This document shows positions 38,440 through 51,932 of a stretch of DNA of 64,000 nucleotides, in pieces. This DNA comes from Antitrichia curtipendula (lineage: Eukaryota > Streptophyta > Bryopsida > Hypnales > Leucodontaceae), in assembly GCA_951230915.1 (NCBI GenBank), contig OX579636.1:7145001-7209000 (forward strand), written 5' to 3'. The notes beneath the pieces are model-generated. The model searched no databases and was not told the origin of the DNA. It saw nothing but the letters and a program-made list of their open reading frames with translations. Position numbers and translations under genes: made by a program. How positions within the stretch are numbered: the first letter of the stretch is position 1; each line of letters opens with the position of its first letter.

Positions 38440-39620
38440 AATTAAACCTCCAAATAATTTCCCACCTCTATTGCCAGGGAGGATTGACCCCCTTGTTGCC
38501 CCCATCCAAAGATACATGTAAAAATTGTCCCCTATTTTGTGCCGCATTAATTATTTATTTCTTCAATTCACCTTTCTAATCCAGAGTCTCTAATTGCAAG
38601 TATGAATTCAGAATTTACAAATTTTATCCTATGTGACAAATAAAAAATTCCAGTGTTTTGTAAGGGGCAAAATGTGGGGCAATAATGAGGGGGTCAATCC
38701 ACCCTCGCTGAACGTGACCTCACTGGTCAGCTCCCTCCTACGACTGGGGGTACTCCAAGTGACGGTTGGGGGTACCGTACGGCAGTTCGGTTCCCCTTTT
38801 GTCAGAGTTTTTTGGGGGGCAGGGGCCATTAAACAACACGAAGTGGCTTGGATGCCAAGGATGCCAAACACGGGCAGCAGGTCCAAAAGGCAAAGGACAC
38901 ATCGAAGGGGGCAGGAAACTCCGCGCAGGCTTTCTTCGAAGTTCCGGTCCCAAAGGTGAACTAGTTTTGGCCACTGGCAGTTTCGGGCAGCGGGCAGGTT
39001 AAAGGAAAGATCCGGTACTTGCGTGGTGCTCAAGCTCCTGTCTGTTGCCAGACTCGGGAACTGAGTGGGAACGGGGAATGGTTTAATTTTTCATCATCCG
39101 TGCGGCATATTTATTTAAAATCAACCGACGGTCACGATTTTGTCCTTCCACCACCCAGTCACGACTCCTGCACAAGTGCACAGGGTCTTTTTTTTTTTTT
39201 CTTTTTTTTCGATCAATGACATTGTTTACCAATGACGTAGGGGTCGCTTTTGCATCCTTGAAAAGAGAACAAAATCGGGTCTTATTAATGGCTCTTCAGT
39301 CAACCCCAATCTGTGAATTACTTGATAAGTCTCTCCTAGGCATCTAGTAATTAAAGCAATAGGCCGGGGTGAACTGACCCCCTCGCTCGTCCCCCTGGGA
39401 AAACCCCTAATTTAAAAAAAAATTCATGCATGATTTTTTTTACAAATTCTGAATTCATATTTGCAATCAGAGGCCTCGAATCAGCTAAGGAGAATGCTGA
39501 AAATAGATTTTACACGGCACAAAATAGGGGGCTTTTTTTATATGCCCCCCTGGATGGACTTTGGCAGGACAAGCAAAGGGGGCCAATTCACCTTGGCCAT
39601 ATAATGGAAGATGCTAAACT
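38440..39620. mobile_element. Inverted-repeat element with a GC-rich centre
   Basis: About 150 bp around 38485-38635 recurs inverted around 39435-39600. Shared stretches include CCCCTATTTTGTGCCG, CTCTAATTGCAA / CTCTGATTGCAA and TATGAATTCAGAATTT. Paired GGTCA...CCCCCTC motifs also occur near 38690 and 39375. A third, diverged piece lies at about 39665-39830. The centre (38690-39060) is notably GC-richer than its surroundings. No recognised protein. Confidence 0.5.
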
Positions 39621-39839
39621 TGTCTCATGAAGTAGGAACAAGCAAGGTGAAAATGCAAGGATTTATTATTTGCCACACATGATAAAATTTGCAAATTTTG
39701 AATTCACATTTGCAATCAGAGGTTCCAAATTAATTGACGGAGTATAAGATTAGATTGTAAGCTTGGCATAAAATAGTGTTGTTTTGTTTTGTTTTATTAT
39801 TACACCCCGGAGATCACAAAATTCACCCTAATGGTCCTA

Positions 39840-41880
39840 TGTTGTGAGATGGGTTAGCGTCCTACCAATATAATACCTTCCTAGCATGAAATGAACCATT
39901 GCCTAGTTATACAATGTTATGTTTGTTGCAAAAGATTGATCTCCTTCAAGCCTTTGCAACAAATGTTTAAAAGTAGACAAGCCTAGTACCACCTTCATTT
40001 GCAATCTGAATATCTTGGGGTCAACTCCAAGAAGGTAGTATATTTTTTAGAGGTGTCCGCTTGTTTCAAGGATCAAACCCAAGTGGAATTTTAATTTTTT
40101 TTATATTAAATTATAATTTCTATGAATTTCTAAAGTATTCTACTCTAGAATTACAAATTTGTCTATAATGGAATCATAAATGTTTCATAAACAACCATAG
40201 CTGTCTTTCCATGTATCTAATGGCACTTAAGTATTCAACAATAAAAGATTAATGCATTATCCCTTGTTGGCATTAATATGCTTCTTTTGTCAGAAAATGA
40301 ACAGATTTGGATGTTTTTTTAAACAAAATTAGGGCCAAGAGTAGGATGACATAATTAGATAGTGAATATAATTGGTTTGGTCTATCTTACTATCTTTATC
40401 TCAAAATAAGTTCGTGGTCTCTAATAGAAAACTAGCTAGAATAATACAATTTTATTTTGAAATAGAAAGAGCAAGAAATTTGGGTACTTTTTTTATTGCA
40501 TTTTGTTAAATCTATCCAAGATAGAAGTGGAAATTCACCAATTTTTTATTATTATAGTAAATTATGAAAAATAAATATAAAAATATAGATTAAAAGAAAA
40601 ATTAGATTATGTCTTCATCTTACAAAACTAATCACCACATGAATGACATGGTTGGAGACCAAAAAATATACATTGCTCTTTCATGTCCATTATATGGTTC
40701 AATAATTATCAGCCTCTTTTGTATTTTTTCTTTTTATTATTAGGGAGTATAATAATATGATGAATGCTAATATAATAGAGAAGTATTATATTTTCATATT
40801 TTCAGCAAAGGTATCTTTTTAGTTACATTCATGCATAATTTCATTTGATTTTGGCAATTTCACTAATATATATATAATGTAGAAATGGAAAAATATACAT
40901 ATTAAAGAAAGACTGCTTAATTTTTTAGCATCCAATGTAGAGAATTTTCTTGAAATACTAAGATTTGATCCTATAGTGCACAAAAAGAAAAAAATAGTAG
41001 CTACATCTAAAATTGGCCAAATAAGCATTTTGAGCATAGTTTCACTCATGTCCCCCCAAGTGCTTGAACTAAAGATAATAAGATAACTTTCAAAACACCC
41101 AAATAAATAATTGTAGCTCCTTCAAATTTTTAATATCATTGATTTATATGGAAATTTTTTTTCCGTTAATATATTTTAATTGATTTTCATGAAGCTTCGG
41201 CAATTAATATCAATTGGATGTAATACACTTTTAAGGGCTAAATTGTCATTATTAGACCTTTTTAGCAATTGGAAGAAGGGTCTATATTTTTTTCTAACTT
41301 GTATTGTTCATATATTGTATAATTAAATTACTAAGTTCGATGCACTCATCGTAGGTAGACCCAATTGAAACCAATAATTGGTTCTTGCATGTGGCGTGTT
41401 TGTGTGCCATTTTTTTCATTTACTTATAATAGTCCATAATTCTTTTAACTAATAAAAATATGAACTTAGATGCTTAAAGGATTTATATTTTAGGCAAAAA
41501 TCTAAATTGGACAATTTTAGCATTAAAGTTGAAATTAAATGTATATACCTTAAGGTACATTCTCACCTAGCTGTACATACTTCAAAAGAGCGATGGTGCT
41601 AATGTCTAGAACCGCAAGCATTCACACCAACCCCAGCCCGTATCCTTCGAGCCTAGGTGGAGTCCTTGTTGGCGAGGATGTAATTGCGGTGTTTTCTTTA
41701 ATAGGCCTGAGTTTTAGGAGATAATTTTGCAAGTACTGCCAGCTTTTTCGTAGTGGAAACTCTTTACCAGAATGAAGATTTCAGAAATTTTCTCCTGTTA
41801 AGCTGCATTCTTGTCTAATTCGAGCTGCGAGCCTCCACTACCTAACATTGGTGTCTTAATTACGCCCGAAATAGTCTTGG
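39840..41880. other. AT-rich gene-free stretch
   Basis: No ORF with recognisable content was seen on either strand; it is mostly AT-rich low-complexity sequence. Confidence 0.4.
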
Positions 41881-41886
41881 CTTCAT

Positions 41887-42003
41887 ATGATGATAGAGAA
41901 ATCTGAGGACGGCAACGACGAGGTTAGGGTCTCTACTATGTCGAATAAATTAATGCCGCTGCATCCAAATTCTCAACTTGAAATCGATCTGCCACCCTCC
42001 CAG
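41887..42003 (+). CDS. Possible first exon of a host gene next to the CACTA element
   Basis: ATG ATG ATA GAG begins a 39-codon open frame (MMIEKSEDGNDEVRV..) that ends on a whole codon at CAG followed by a good donor, GTAGGT (42004). Its base use is unlike the surrounding AT-rich DNA. No downstream exon was found before the CACTA end near 42409. It may be the first exon of a gene interrupted by that element. No family is recognised. Confidence 0.3.
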
Positions 42004-42419
42004 GTAGGTCCTATGCTGAACATGATGAACTGAACAGGACGGCAATGCTTGTGATGCAATTCACATTTCATTTTTTTTTTGTATTCCACGTTCCTCAAGT
42101 TCATTTCGTATGCTCAAAATTGCATGTTACATGTTTATGTCTAGAGTGAACAGAAAGTCCTTTCCATGAGATGTGTATGCATTCCCCAATTGTTGTCCAT
42201 GGACAATGTTCATTTTCAATGCAATTTCACTGTCATGTTCCTTGTTTTAATTCGGAGACATATGGAATTCCTGTTTAGGTTTGATTTTTTTTTCGGGGTC
42301 CTCTGCTAGTGCAAAGAACCCTTGTGATGGAGGACTGCTTGGAAGTCAACTTGTACAACTCTTCCATTCAACCAATTGCACTACACCTCCGCCCAACAAC
42401 AATGCCGGCAACTAGAAAA

Positions 42420-43970
42420 CGAGGGGTTCTGCGATTGCACTGTGCAACTCATTTTGTAGTTGCATACGTCGTTTGCAACTAGGTGATAATCTGGAGCCCG
42501 CAGTTGCAGTGGACAAGTTGCATGAGTTGCACTATAGTCGCAGGGGGTTCATGTCATCGGACAGTATTCAAAAAACTTCATCGACGAATTGTTCTGACGT
42601 GGAATTTACTGCCATGTAAGGTCAGGTCCTGCATTCGATACTTCAGGCACTTGTAGGCAACTTCTTTGCAACTAGCATACACTCGCTTATGACTTATCAT
42701 ATGCAACTTGTTCACAACTTTTTTGCAACTACATTCTATTGATGTATGACTTCTTTGCCACTAATATGCAACTACAGAGGGATCTGCGACTAGTTTCTGA
42801 TGTGTCCTCAAGTATGCGACTTTTATGCGACAAGTTTTCAACTCATGTGCTACTCATGTGCTACTTCTAAGTAACTTCTGCATAACTCCTATGCAACTGA
42901 TTGTCAACTCATATGCAATTAAATTGCAACTCAAAGTTCACTCAGGCAGAACTCATTTGCAACTAAAAACCAACTCACATACAACTAATTTGCAACTACA
43001 TTAAAACTCACATGCAACTACAAACCAACTCACATGCAACTACAAACCAACTCACATGCAACTATAGACCAACTCACATACAACTAATTTGCAACTGAGA
43101 ACCAACTGGCTCACATGTACCTTATTTGGAACTCAAAGCCAACTCATACACAACTAGTTTGAAACTCAATACCAACTCCCGTGCAACTCCTTTTCGAAAA
43201 ATAACTTGTCTCTGGTGACTTGTTTGCAACTCAAAGCCAACTTACATGAAACTAGTTTACAACTCATGTCCAACTTACATGCAACTAGTTTGCAACTCAT
43301 AGCCGACGAACATACTACTAATTTTCAACTCAAAGCCAACTCAGACGCAAGTCATGCAACTAGTTTGCCACTTTAAGCCAACTCATCCGAAAATACTTGG
43401 AAACTCCATACCAACTCATATACAACTGGTTTGCAACTAAAATGCAACTAAAATGCAACTAAAATGTAACTCAGTTGCAACTCTTCTGCAAAAGAAGGCC
43501 TACTCTTAGGCAACTAGATTGCAACTCAGAACCAACTCAAAAGCAACTATGTTGCAATTCGAAGCCAACTCCCATACAACTAGTTTACAACTGAGAACTG
43601 ACTCACATACATCTAATTTGCAACTCAAAGCCAACTGATATACAACTAGTTGGCAACTGAATACTTACTCTCATACAACTGGTTTGCAACTACAAGCTGA
43701 CTCACGTACAACTAATTTGCAACTAAGAGTTGACTCACATACAACTATTTTGCGACTAAGAAATAGGAAATCTTACTACTAGTTTGCAACTGAAAACTGA
43801 CTCAGTCACAACTAATTTCTGACTCAAAGGCGACTTATGTATGTGCTACTTTGCAACTCAAAGCCAAGTCTCATACAACTAGTTTGCAACTAGAATCTGA
43901 CTCACATACAACTAGTTTGCAATTGAGGACTGACTCACATACAACTAGTTTGCAACTCACAGTACCTTAC
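42420..43970. repeat. Left subterminal GCAACT repeat array
   Basis: About 1.5 kb in which (T/A)GCAACT or close variants recur every 10-30 bp, in one orientation. Spacers are mostly of the types AGTTTGCAACTCA and CCAACTCACATGCAACTA. A perfect local tandem (ACTCACATGCAACTACAAACCA) repeats near 43010-43070. Arrays like this are binding sites of TNPA in maize Spm. The same motif, inverted, fills the right end. Confidence 0.85.
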
Positions 43971-44164
43971 ACTGTTTGAACAATGAACATCATTTTGAAC
44001 AGAACATCACAACTTTATAAAATAGTTATTAGCCACATCTATACATGCATCCTGTGTTGCATGTACTACTACTACGTACTACAAGAAGCACACACTACTT
44101 CCACAATCAGTAAATACAAAATAGTTATTAGTATCTCCCTCATGTACTTTGTACATCACAACAA

Positions 44165-47100
44165 TTATTTCCCTCCAAGTTTGCCTTTCAAACTTGAAAT
44201 ACGAGGGATGATGACTATGTATTGTTCATCCCAAATGGTATTTCCTCCCACCACATCTTTCAACTTTAATTCATCTCCGGCTGGATTCGGATGCATCAAG
44301 TCAACAAACCCCCCTGGTGCATGTTCAATGTCAAGCCTGCACCATCCTTTAGGAATAGGCTGTCCATGATATAGTTGTGAGCCAGGTCCACCACCAATCG
44401 CAGTAATGGTTGCTGAGGCCACTACTTGCTTTGAAGCAAATGGGTTCATAAGTGAAACTTGTTGTTCAATTGTAAGCTGCATACATAATAAAAAAGAATT
44501 GATACATGAAGACTACATATACCCTTGAAATCTGTAAAGAGTGAAGGAACAATGCCAACAAAGACATTGAAGAATAATTAGACAAATAAGTTACTCACTC
44601 TATATTTTTGTGGAGATCCCATCTTCTGACTTTGTGTAGGACAATCCACCTTCTCACTTTGTGTAGGTTGTACCTTTGTCCTCAAGATCTCCTTCTTAGC
44701 CGCATGCTTCTGCACCCATATATCACAATCATGGTTAGTATTTCATCTATGTGAAAATTGGTAGTCACTTTCTCAAATGCAAATCCCATGTTCCATGATG
44801 CTTCCTCACCTGTCGATCCTTCCCTTTCCTTAGCTGCATAGAAAATACTGTGCCTTTGCTTGGATTCTTTGGTACTTCATCAATACCACTAGAGTTTCAA
44901 GCACTATTACATCAATTCCAGCTTCGCCTTCAACTTCCTTCCCTTTCCTTAATGGCTCATCACTCCCATCAAGGTGGCCGCAATCATTATTTTTTTCAGC
45001 CTCAATGGATTGTTCTTCCATTCCGTCAATCTTCTGGTTGTTCTTTTGTGCACTACCGTTGTCAGTCTCTTGTAATGACGGTTGTTCACTGAGAGGCTCC
45101 AGACCGGGGTTGTCAATAGGCTCCAAGCTCTGGTCCATCTCAAATTCATACGGATCGTGGACGACATTCATATCTTCCATAGGTTCAACAAGTGTAGAAG
45201 GACCTGCTTCATCAGTAGCTAGAGAATGACTTGTTGTTTTAGTAGTTAAAACAACATTTTTGCCTTCAAGGATGCTCTCCTTCTGTAAAAATTTCAATAA
45301 TATTGCCTGCAACGATTCGACAGCTTTCGTATTACGATCTGTGCTCGCAAGTACCTCGACCCTGAACTTTTCAAATTCATCTTGTTTACGTTCCAAAGTA
45401 ACAATTTTTGCATGAAGTCCTGAAGATACGGCCTGTATTACACACAAGAACATTAGAAACAATGACTACACATGCTTGTATGATTCAAAATGCATGTTAC
45501 AATTTTATTTTTGAACCGAACACTTGCAATAGCACTATATGACTGTTATGCAATTCCTATGCAACTCCTGTGCAACTCCTGTGCAACTCCTATGCAACTC
45601 CTACGCAATTGCGAGGAGTACATTTCTATAACCACAGTACAACTCTTTTACAACAAAGTTTTGATATTGGACCGCTGTACAAATACAAGAACTTATACAC
45701 ATTGAATTTATAAACTAACAAAGTCAACCTACACACAATTGTATTAAAATTTATGATGCATGTTTTGAAATGAAAAGAAGATTAAGAACACTTACAAATG
45801 ACCCTGATACTTGTAGCCCCTCTGCAAGTTCACTAAACCTTGGACTCCTTTCCCTCTCATTCGCCTAATAAAAGGCCAACATTACCACGGCATTGTCAAA
45901 ATGATTTAGAGGAATAATACAAAGTACTTGTAACAAATTCATTTAGAAGAATGAGAATAAGCCAAAAACAACTTCAAAAATTCACTCACCACATTTGCTT
46001 CTTCACCTGCCTTCCCTTGTCGGCCACGCTTTGATACATTCTGCACTTGTTTTCGAACATTAGACATCATCTCTGATTTCTTCACTTGGTCACATGTGCC
46101 CAATAAACCTTTAACCGCTTCCACTGCTGAGGATCAATGTTCATATGACAGTCATTGTCTTTCACAGGATCATATAATTTCTTCAGTCTACATCGCTCAC
46201 CCTTCAAAAACTTCTGCACTGCATTCCGAAAACCCTTGCTGCTAAGGGAATTGGGAACATATTCAAACTCAAGATCCATAGTATCTCTGAGCTTCTTTAA
46301 ATTTTGTGGCCTGTGTTTGTCCCAGTGAATAATACTCATATCAAGGATCAAAGGGGCAAAGGCCCTCATAGTTCGGTCCCAAGTAGTCTTCCCAGAAGAA
46401 GAGGCATCAATCACCATTTGACTTCACATGTAATTCTTTCGGTCTTTTGCCATTAGTGCTTCTCACTTCTGCTTCCTTCTCTAACTCTCTGTACCTTTTG
46501 CGCCTAGTAGAACGTCCACCACTCGGTAACTGATACACCACTTCTTCTGATTGTACACGCCCTTGCCACAAAGTTGAATGAACGGGGACATGAGGTTCAA
46601 CCATTGCCCGTTGTGGAGGTTCGGTAGGTGGTGGTAGTATGGACTGTGGTGGTGCCCATTGCCACTGCCACTGTCCAGCTGGGCTTTGGTGCGTTGTTTG
46701 TCTTGTGAGTCCACCATCATGAGAAGGTGAGGATATCTTTCTGCTACCACCGGCTGCTCCATATATGCGACTATCATCCTCTTCGAGTTCATTGTCTTCA
46801 TTCCCTGAGAGAATACTACAACATTAGTAGTATTAGAAGTAATGTAGAAAAGAAAAAATTCTTATCATTGAACCTTTATTTTCTGTAAAGGAAGTTCATT
46901 TCCATAAAAAAAATTCAACTCACCTTCTTCAGTGCTGTGAGAGTCCTCTGAAGCCGACATGTCATCTTCAGCACTTGCATCTTCACTGACAGCTTCGTGG
47001 TCTTCACTACTAACTCTGGCACTCTTACGTGTGGGCAATGCTGGAACTCGAGTATGCTGTTCTTGCACACTTTTACGCTTTGCAATTGAAGCTCTCCTGC

Positions 47101-47568
47101 AAACCAACCAACATTATAGCTTTAAAGGAAAAGGATATAAGAACAATCATCTATTTTTGGAGCCACATAATACATGAAGATTTCTGACATTACTTCGGAT
47201 ACTATGCTACGTTGTGTCTATTTTGCAACTACATGGCAAGTAGCAACTGCATTGGAACTAGCTTGCAACTGCATATCAACTACCTTGCAACTAGATGGCA
47301 ACGAATTGGCAACTAATTGGCAACTCGTTTGCAACTTCAGTTACCTCTATAATGCTAGAGGAACTTCTTACAAATACTACTGAAACACAAATATTGCGAC
47401 ACCTACTCGTAAACATCATTGGAAGACTAAAAGAAGGTTCAAATTTCTGAGAGGCCCTTACAGTTCCTTTGATGTTGCTTTTCTAGGTTGTACTTGTGCT
47501 GCTCGATCCACCACTCTAGCATCTCGACGCAATTCCCTCTCCATTTTCTCGTAGTCAGTAGAATCCAT
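44165..47568 (-). pseudogene. TNPA-like second protein of the CACTA element, seven exons, frameshifted
   Basis: Likely the DNA-binding partner of TNP2. Exons (minus): 47568-47462, 47096-46924, 46804-45990, 45864-45796, 45432-44810, 44709-44599 and 44475-44165, with good GT-AG sites. It starts MDSTDYEKMERELRRDAR, followed by an acidic Ser/Glu exon. Exon 3 carries the plant transposase (Ptta/En/Spm) region: TTWDRTMRAFAP, NIDPQQWKRLKVYW and MSNVRKQVQNVSKRGRQGKA. The last exon has a Tnp1/En/Spm-like end (VVASATITAIGGGP, GWCRLDIEHA). Frames break near 46410, near 46095 and in exon 5 (about 44880), so it is probably inactive unless these are sequencing errors. Introns at 45540-45605 and 47220-47335 carry GCAACT repeats. 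Confidence 0.7.
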
Positions 47569-47859
47569 GCCAAGCGATTCTCATTCGTGTACCTAAGTCA
47601 AGATAATGGTTCAATGAACAATTACTATTTCATGCAACTCTTCAAGAACTCTTTCTATTGCCAGCATAAAAGAATGCATAAAGAAAACTACTGTTCTATG
47701 TTGTTTGCAATTGGTTGCAATACATTTTAATTCAATATTCATATCAATCCTGGAGGCAAGAAGTTCAACGCTTTAACTCATTATCCAGAGCAAATAAAGA
47801 ACAAACTACACCGAAACCTTCATCTGAGGCACCAACGCAAAAGTGTGAGATTAAGTGCC

Positions 47860-49330
47860 AAATTCTTACGATCTCAGTGCAGCAAAGGTTTGATGCTCGC
47901 AAAATCCTCTGGCGCTGACTTCACTTCACCTGAATATTGACTGCAGAGATAAACTCGTCTCATGAGTCTCTATAAGGTCAACAAACTAGCTTAGATTAAC
48001 ATATTCATAACTAGGGCCATTGTACAACATCACTGTAGAAATTTTGTGCCATAATGTGCACGTCACCGCTCACAGCAGAAGGCAAGCTAAAAACATAGCA
48101 AATAGATCGGTTATATCCCCGAAAAATCTGTCTAAGGTACACAGCTGTAATTAACAATCAGTGAATCAGTGAATCACTAGAGAGCGAGACCACACAATTC
48201 TAATAGCTGATTGGCTCCAGATGAATGAGTTCTCCACAAAATTTTGAGGAATGATCCACAAGAAGGAAAAAACCATAAGACACCTCGAATTTGTGCACAG
48301 TTGCCCTGCAAACAATATAGTCACTTGACACCTACCTAGTCCTTTAACACTGCCGTATTTTAAAACAGCCATTGACAGCTACTAGACCTCAAAGTCACTG
48401 AAATAAGAGCACCTGCGTTTATTCAAAGTCAAACAACGGATGGAAAACCAGACCAGACCTCGCTTCAACATCTTCATGAACAAATGGTGCAAACTTTAAA
48501 TTTGAGAGACTATGTGAATTAACATGGTATAATTACTTGCTCATTTTCCAACCTCAAGAACTCATCTCAAATTATGTATACCCTCACTGCAAATAACACC
48601 ATTATGCTATGGCACGGGAATTTGTCACGGAACTTCTGACCCTAATACTACGACAGCTACGGAGCTTCAGCTTTCACTGTGACAAGTATCGCTTGCAACT
48701 AAAAGAAGGACCACTAACCTTGCACAATTGATATAAAAGTCAGGACACTCACTACAACTGCTCAATCTCGATTCGCTTCCTTTTTTGCCTCCTTGATGTG
48801 CAAATGCCGTCTTCTTCTTCTATTTCAATAGCTTGTCCAGCAGTCTACAGAATTTCAAATGCATCTAAGCAAGTTAAAGAATCTCAAATGAAACAGAAAG
48901 AGACAGAACTATCCTCGTAGCCAAACCAATAATTACTCAATTGTGATAGGGAGGCAAAACACAACTCACAGAAACTCGAATTCGGCACTTCCAACCGCAA
49001 GAATGACGCGAATCTCAAAAAAGGTTCCACTCTTTTGCTCCTGCGACCTTATAGGGTTAATTGACTTAATGAAGAAGTGTAATCAAAGTTGAAACTCTTA
49101 TACCATGATTCCTTTGATGAAGCCTTGTTGCCTATCCCCTAAACTAGTTCTCAAGCACCGGTGTCATCAGGGCTTTCAGGAGATTGCATGGTCGAGTTTC
49201 CAACCACAATCTGGTAAAATACACTGCCATAGAACAAGAAATCAAAAGATAACTGACCTTGAGTACCAAACCTGTCCGTAGCCACAACGACGATGCTCCC
49301 CGACTTGGAAATCCTTTTCACTTGCACCAT
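47860..49330 (-). pseudogene. Unidentified spliced ORF inside the CACTA element
   Basis: Minus-strand exon-like blocks with good splice sites: about 49325-49258 (RISKSGSIVVVATDRFGTQ), 49138-49104 (GDRQQGFIKGIM), 49040-48970 (EQKSGTFFEIRVILAVG..) and 48844-48753 (AIEIEEEDG..RRQKRKRIEI, nuclear-signal-like), with perhaps 47935-47870 (YSGEVKSAPEDFASI). The first three join in phase. The fourth does not fit unless a base is lost, so the gene may be broken. It lies between the VAC14 pieces and the TNPA gene in the same orientation. I do not recognise the family; a second captured host gene or an extra transposon protein are the options. Confidence 0.4.
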
Positions 49331-49839
49331 TACTAGCACAGAAGTTCACACCCTACAAGAATCTCTGCGCTGCGACTCATAATCCACGCCTACGAGTTGT
49401 GCCAGCTGAAGACCTGGAGAAGTCTGTAAACCCTACCTCAGCTACACCACACCACTGCAAGAAGCACAACTTCATCACCGTAATTAAACCTCAGCTCTCT
49501 CGGAAAAAATTTATCACGAAATGGCAGTTTGAAGATGAGAACTTTGATTTAATAATACAACTTCTGTGCGGGCACTGTGATAGCCCTCTCGGCGGTTTTG
49601 AATAATGTAATATTCAATAGGAGTTTGTAATAAGGAGTTTGTAGCTCTATTTTTTCTCTTTCATCTCGTGGAGTGTTTACACTATCTTCGCTGCGTTAAC
49701 TAATTGTGTGGAGTGTATACACTATCTTTGCTGTATTATCTAATTGTGTCAAGACCTGATATTTGGAACTTTTACATGGAAATGACGACAAGCATCATCA
49801 GAATGGCTTGGTCTGTGCGGTTGACTATCGAGGTTTTAC

Positions 49840-51932
49840 CTGGGCAAGCAAACAGAGACTGACGGTCGCCACAGGTGAATGACACCAGGATTCAGGAACT
49901 GCAACAAATAAGTCCCAGCCAGGAGAAGCTGTCAGAGACTCTTTGAAAAGAGCCCTCAAATCTGCTAGCTGTGGGGCAGTCAATAGTATTAAGTTGAGTG
50001 CCTACAGTACACATCGATGTGGTTAGTAACAATACGAGACAAACTGCTATGCTTTAGAGCCATAAACATTCTTGAACTCGCCAGCCACACATTTACCCGT
50101 AAGTGTACAAGCCTTTTCATCACCCTTGGTTTGAATCAATTCTTAGGGGTAAATCAGTATGCTCAAACTGTCTTTCGCAGTTCCCATTTTGGAAATTCAA
50201 ATGTCCAACATATATTCAAATTTGTAACGTTTTGATTAAAGAACCCAAAATCCATTCAATGACAGCTGTATCCACTTGTAAAAGTTCACCTGAACCAGAA
50301 TAGTTGCAAATTCCAGGTCTTCCTGCCGTTCCAAAATGGTGGCCAGTTCCCGATAAACTCGTTTGGCAAGTAGCAACTGGCACAGTCTTTGTAACGCCAA
50401 TGTACCTCTCCTGCAACATAAGCATACCATCCAGATAGGCCCTTTTCAGATCTCGAAGTAAAATCAAAAGAAAGTTTAACTGAGCGCACTCACAAAACCA
50501 GAGACCTAGCTGCTCCAGAGGAAATTACCGCTCCAGAAGGGAATGTTCACTGTTGAAGCGGTGCACAAGAAAGACTATAAGGTGTCGGAAATGTTGGAGT
50601 GTCGAGAGCTATGCAAGCTTGCACTTCCAGCACAAGCAGAGCAACCTGCAAAGCAAATTAAGTCAGAACCTGTTCCAAGATAACCCCTAAGGTTCCCAAC
50701 TGGCCAAAGTGGCCGCTGCCACATTCACGGGAGTTGAAATAAATTGTTTAGAAGGTAACACTACATACATACAGAAAGAGGAGATCGTGTCCTACATTTT
50801 GCGCAATAGAAATATGTTCTAAAAGTTACAGTACTCAAATATGCTTACAGAATGGACTCTCTGTTTCTAAGTGGTGTACTTATGGATTAAAATACTACAA
50901 AATTCTGAACGATGTGTTGATGCTAAAGAATTACTCAACCATCCGTGCACATAAGGGAGAGCGGGAACTCACTTCATCAGATGTGTCGGAAAGTGATGTC
51001 AACAAAGCAGGAAAGATATCATCCCAAAATGAGAGCACCTGTGCAAAACACACCGTTCATTCATCAGGGACAACTTTGACTTTGGTGAAATTGCCAAACA
51101 ACTATCCCCAAGACGATATGCATGCCTCATCTTTGTAATCACTTTCTATCAGGGACCCTAACAAGTTTTTTATGTAGAATATACCAATGCTAGAAACATT
51201 TGCTTGCCCCCATACAATTGTCAAGCCGCAGATCGGCAGATGCTTCCCAATAAGCAGTTCTTGGGTTCCACTGATTCAGTGGTTTTCTGAGCCAGCAATC
51301 CATCTCTGAGTTGCCTTGTTCAGAAGTTCTTATTACCTTTCAATGAAATTAGTGGAAGCCTCAAATCCCTCCGAAGGTTCGGCCTTTATTGCACGCAGCT
51401 CATCATTTGTTTCTTGAGCGATCTGGAAACCTCACATAGTCACTGCTTGTATTCCTTCACTGAACTTAGAACACTCAATTAATGCGGTGATCTCATAGCC
51501 TTGATTTTATTATCTCCCAAGTCCGCACTCAACATGGATTCAGTGCACCAAATTCGAAAAAAAAAAGGCTTGAAATTTGTTCACAAGAAGCTTTCAGAGT
51601 CTGCCTGTGCAGTGATTAGCATGTCTTCCTTAGTGGCTCAAGTTTGACAGCACACTGAAATTGAGGCTCAGAACCCTCGTTTTGTAGTTCTTTGAATCGT
51701 TTTTTTCTCTAGCAACTCAGAAATCTGTCAAGAATTCTCCACACCATATGAATAAAAATTCTATAGCAAATTAGAAGGTGCTACGATAGGATAGCTCTGC
51801 AAGTATAGATTGCTACAAACGTACCACTCGTTTCTTTTCTTCCTTATCAGCTATAGCAGGAAGCACAACTCCAAAGAAATCAGAGTAATATGGCACAAGC
51901 TGGTCACCTCCCAGCTTCACAAACTAATTGAC
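49840..51932 (-). pseudogene. VAC14: Captured fragment of VAC14 (PIKfyve/FAB1 complex scaffold)
   Basis: VAC14 is the HEAT-repeat scaffold of the vacuolar PI(3)P 5-kinase complex. Exons on the minus strand: 51932-51825 (FVKLGGDQLV..), 51422-51337 (ETNDELRAI..), 51038-50973 (SFWDDIFPALLTSLSDTSDE), 50645-50529 (ALLVLEVQACIA), 50410-50291 (RVYRELATILE) and 50001-49840 (ALNLILLT..CHSPVATVSLCLLAQ). Introns are kept, so this is a DNA-level copy, not a retrocopy. Breaks: a TAG at 51924-51926 where the family has Glu, one extra base near 50587, and a scrambled exon near 51230-51300. The N-terminus and the end of the Fig4-binding region are missing. Confidence 0.8.

Noticed and set aside
42420..43970. 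CRISPR-like array
   Set aside because: The repeats are short, degenerate and irregularly spaced, spacers are themselves repetitive, and the context is a plant CACTA element.
49399..49605. 68-codon plus-strand ORF
   Set aside because: It has no recognisable motif and is antisense to the orientation of the surrounding captured genes.
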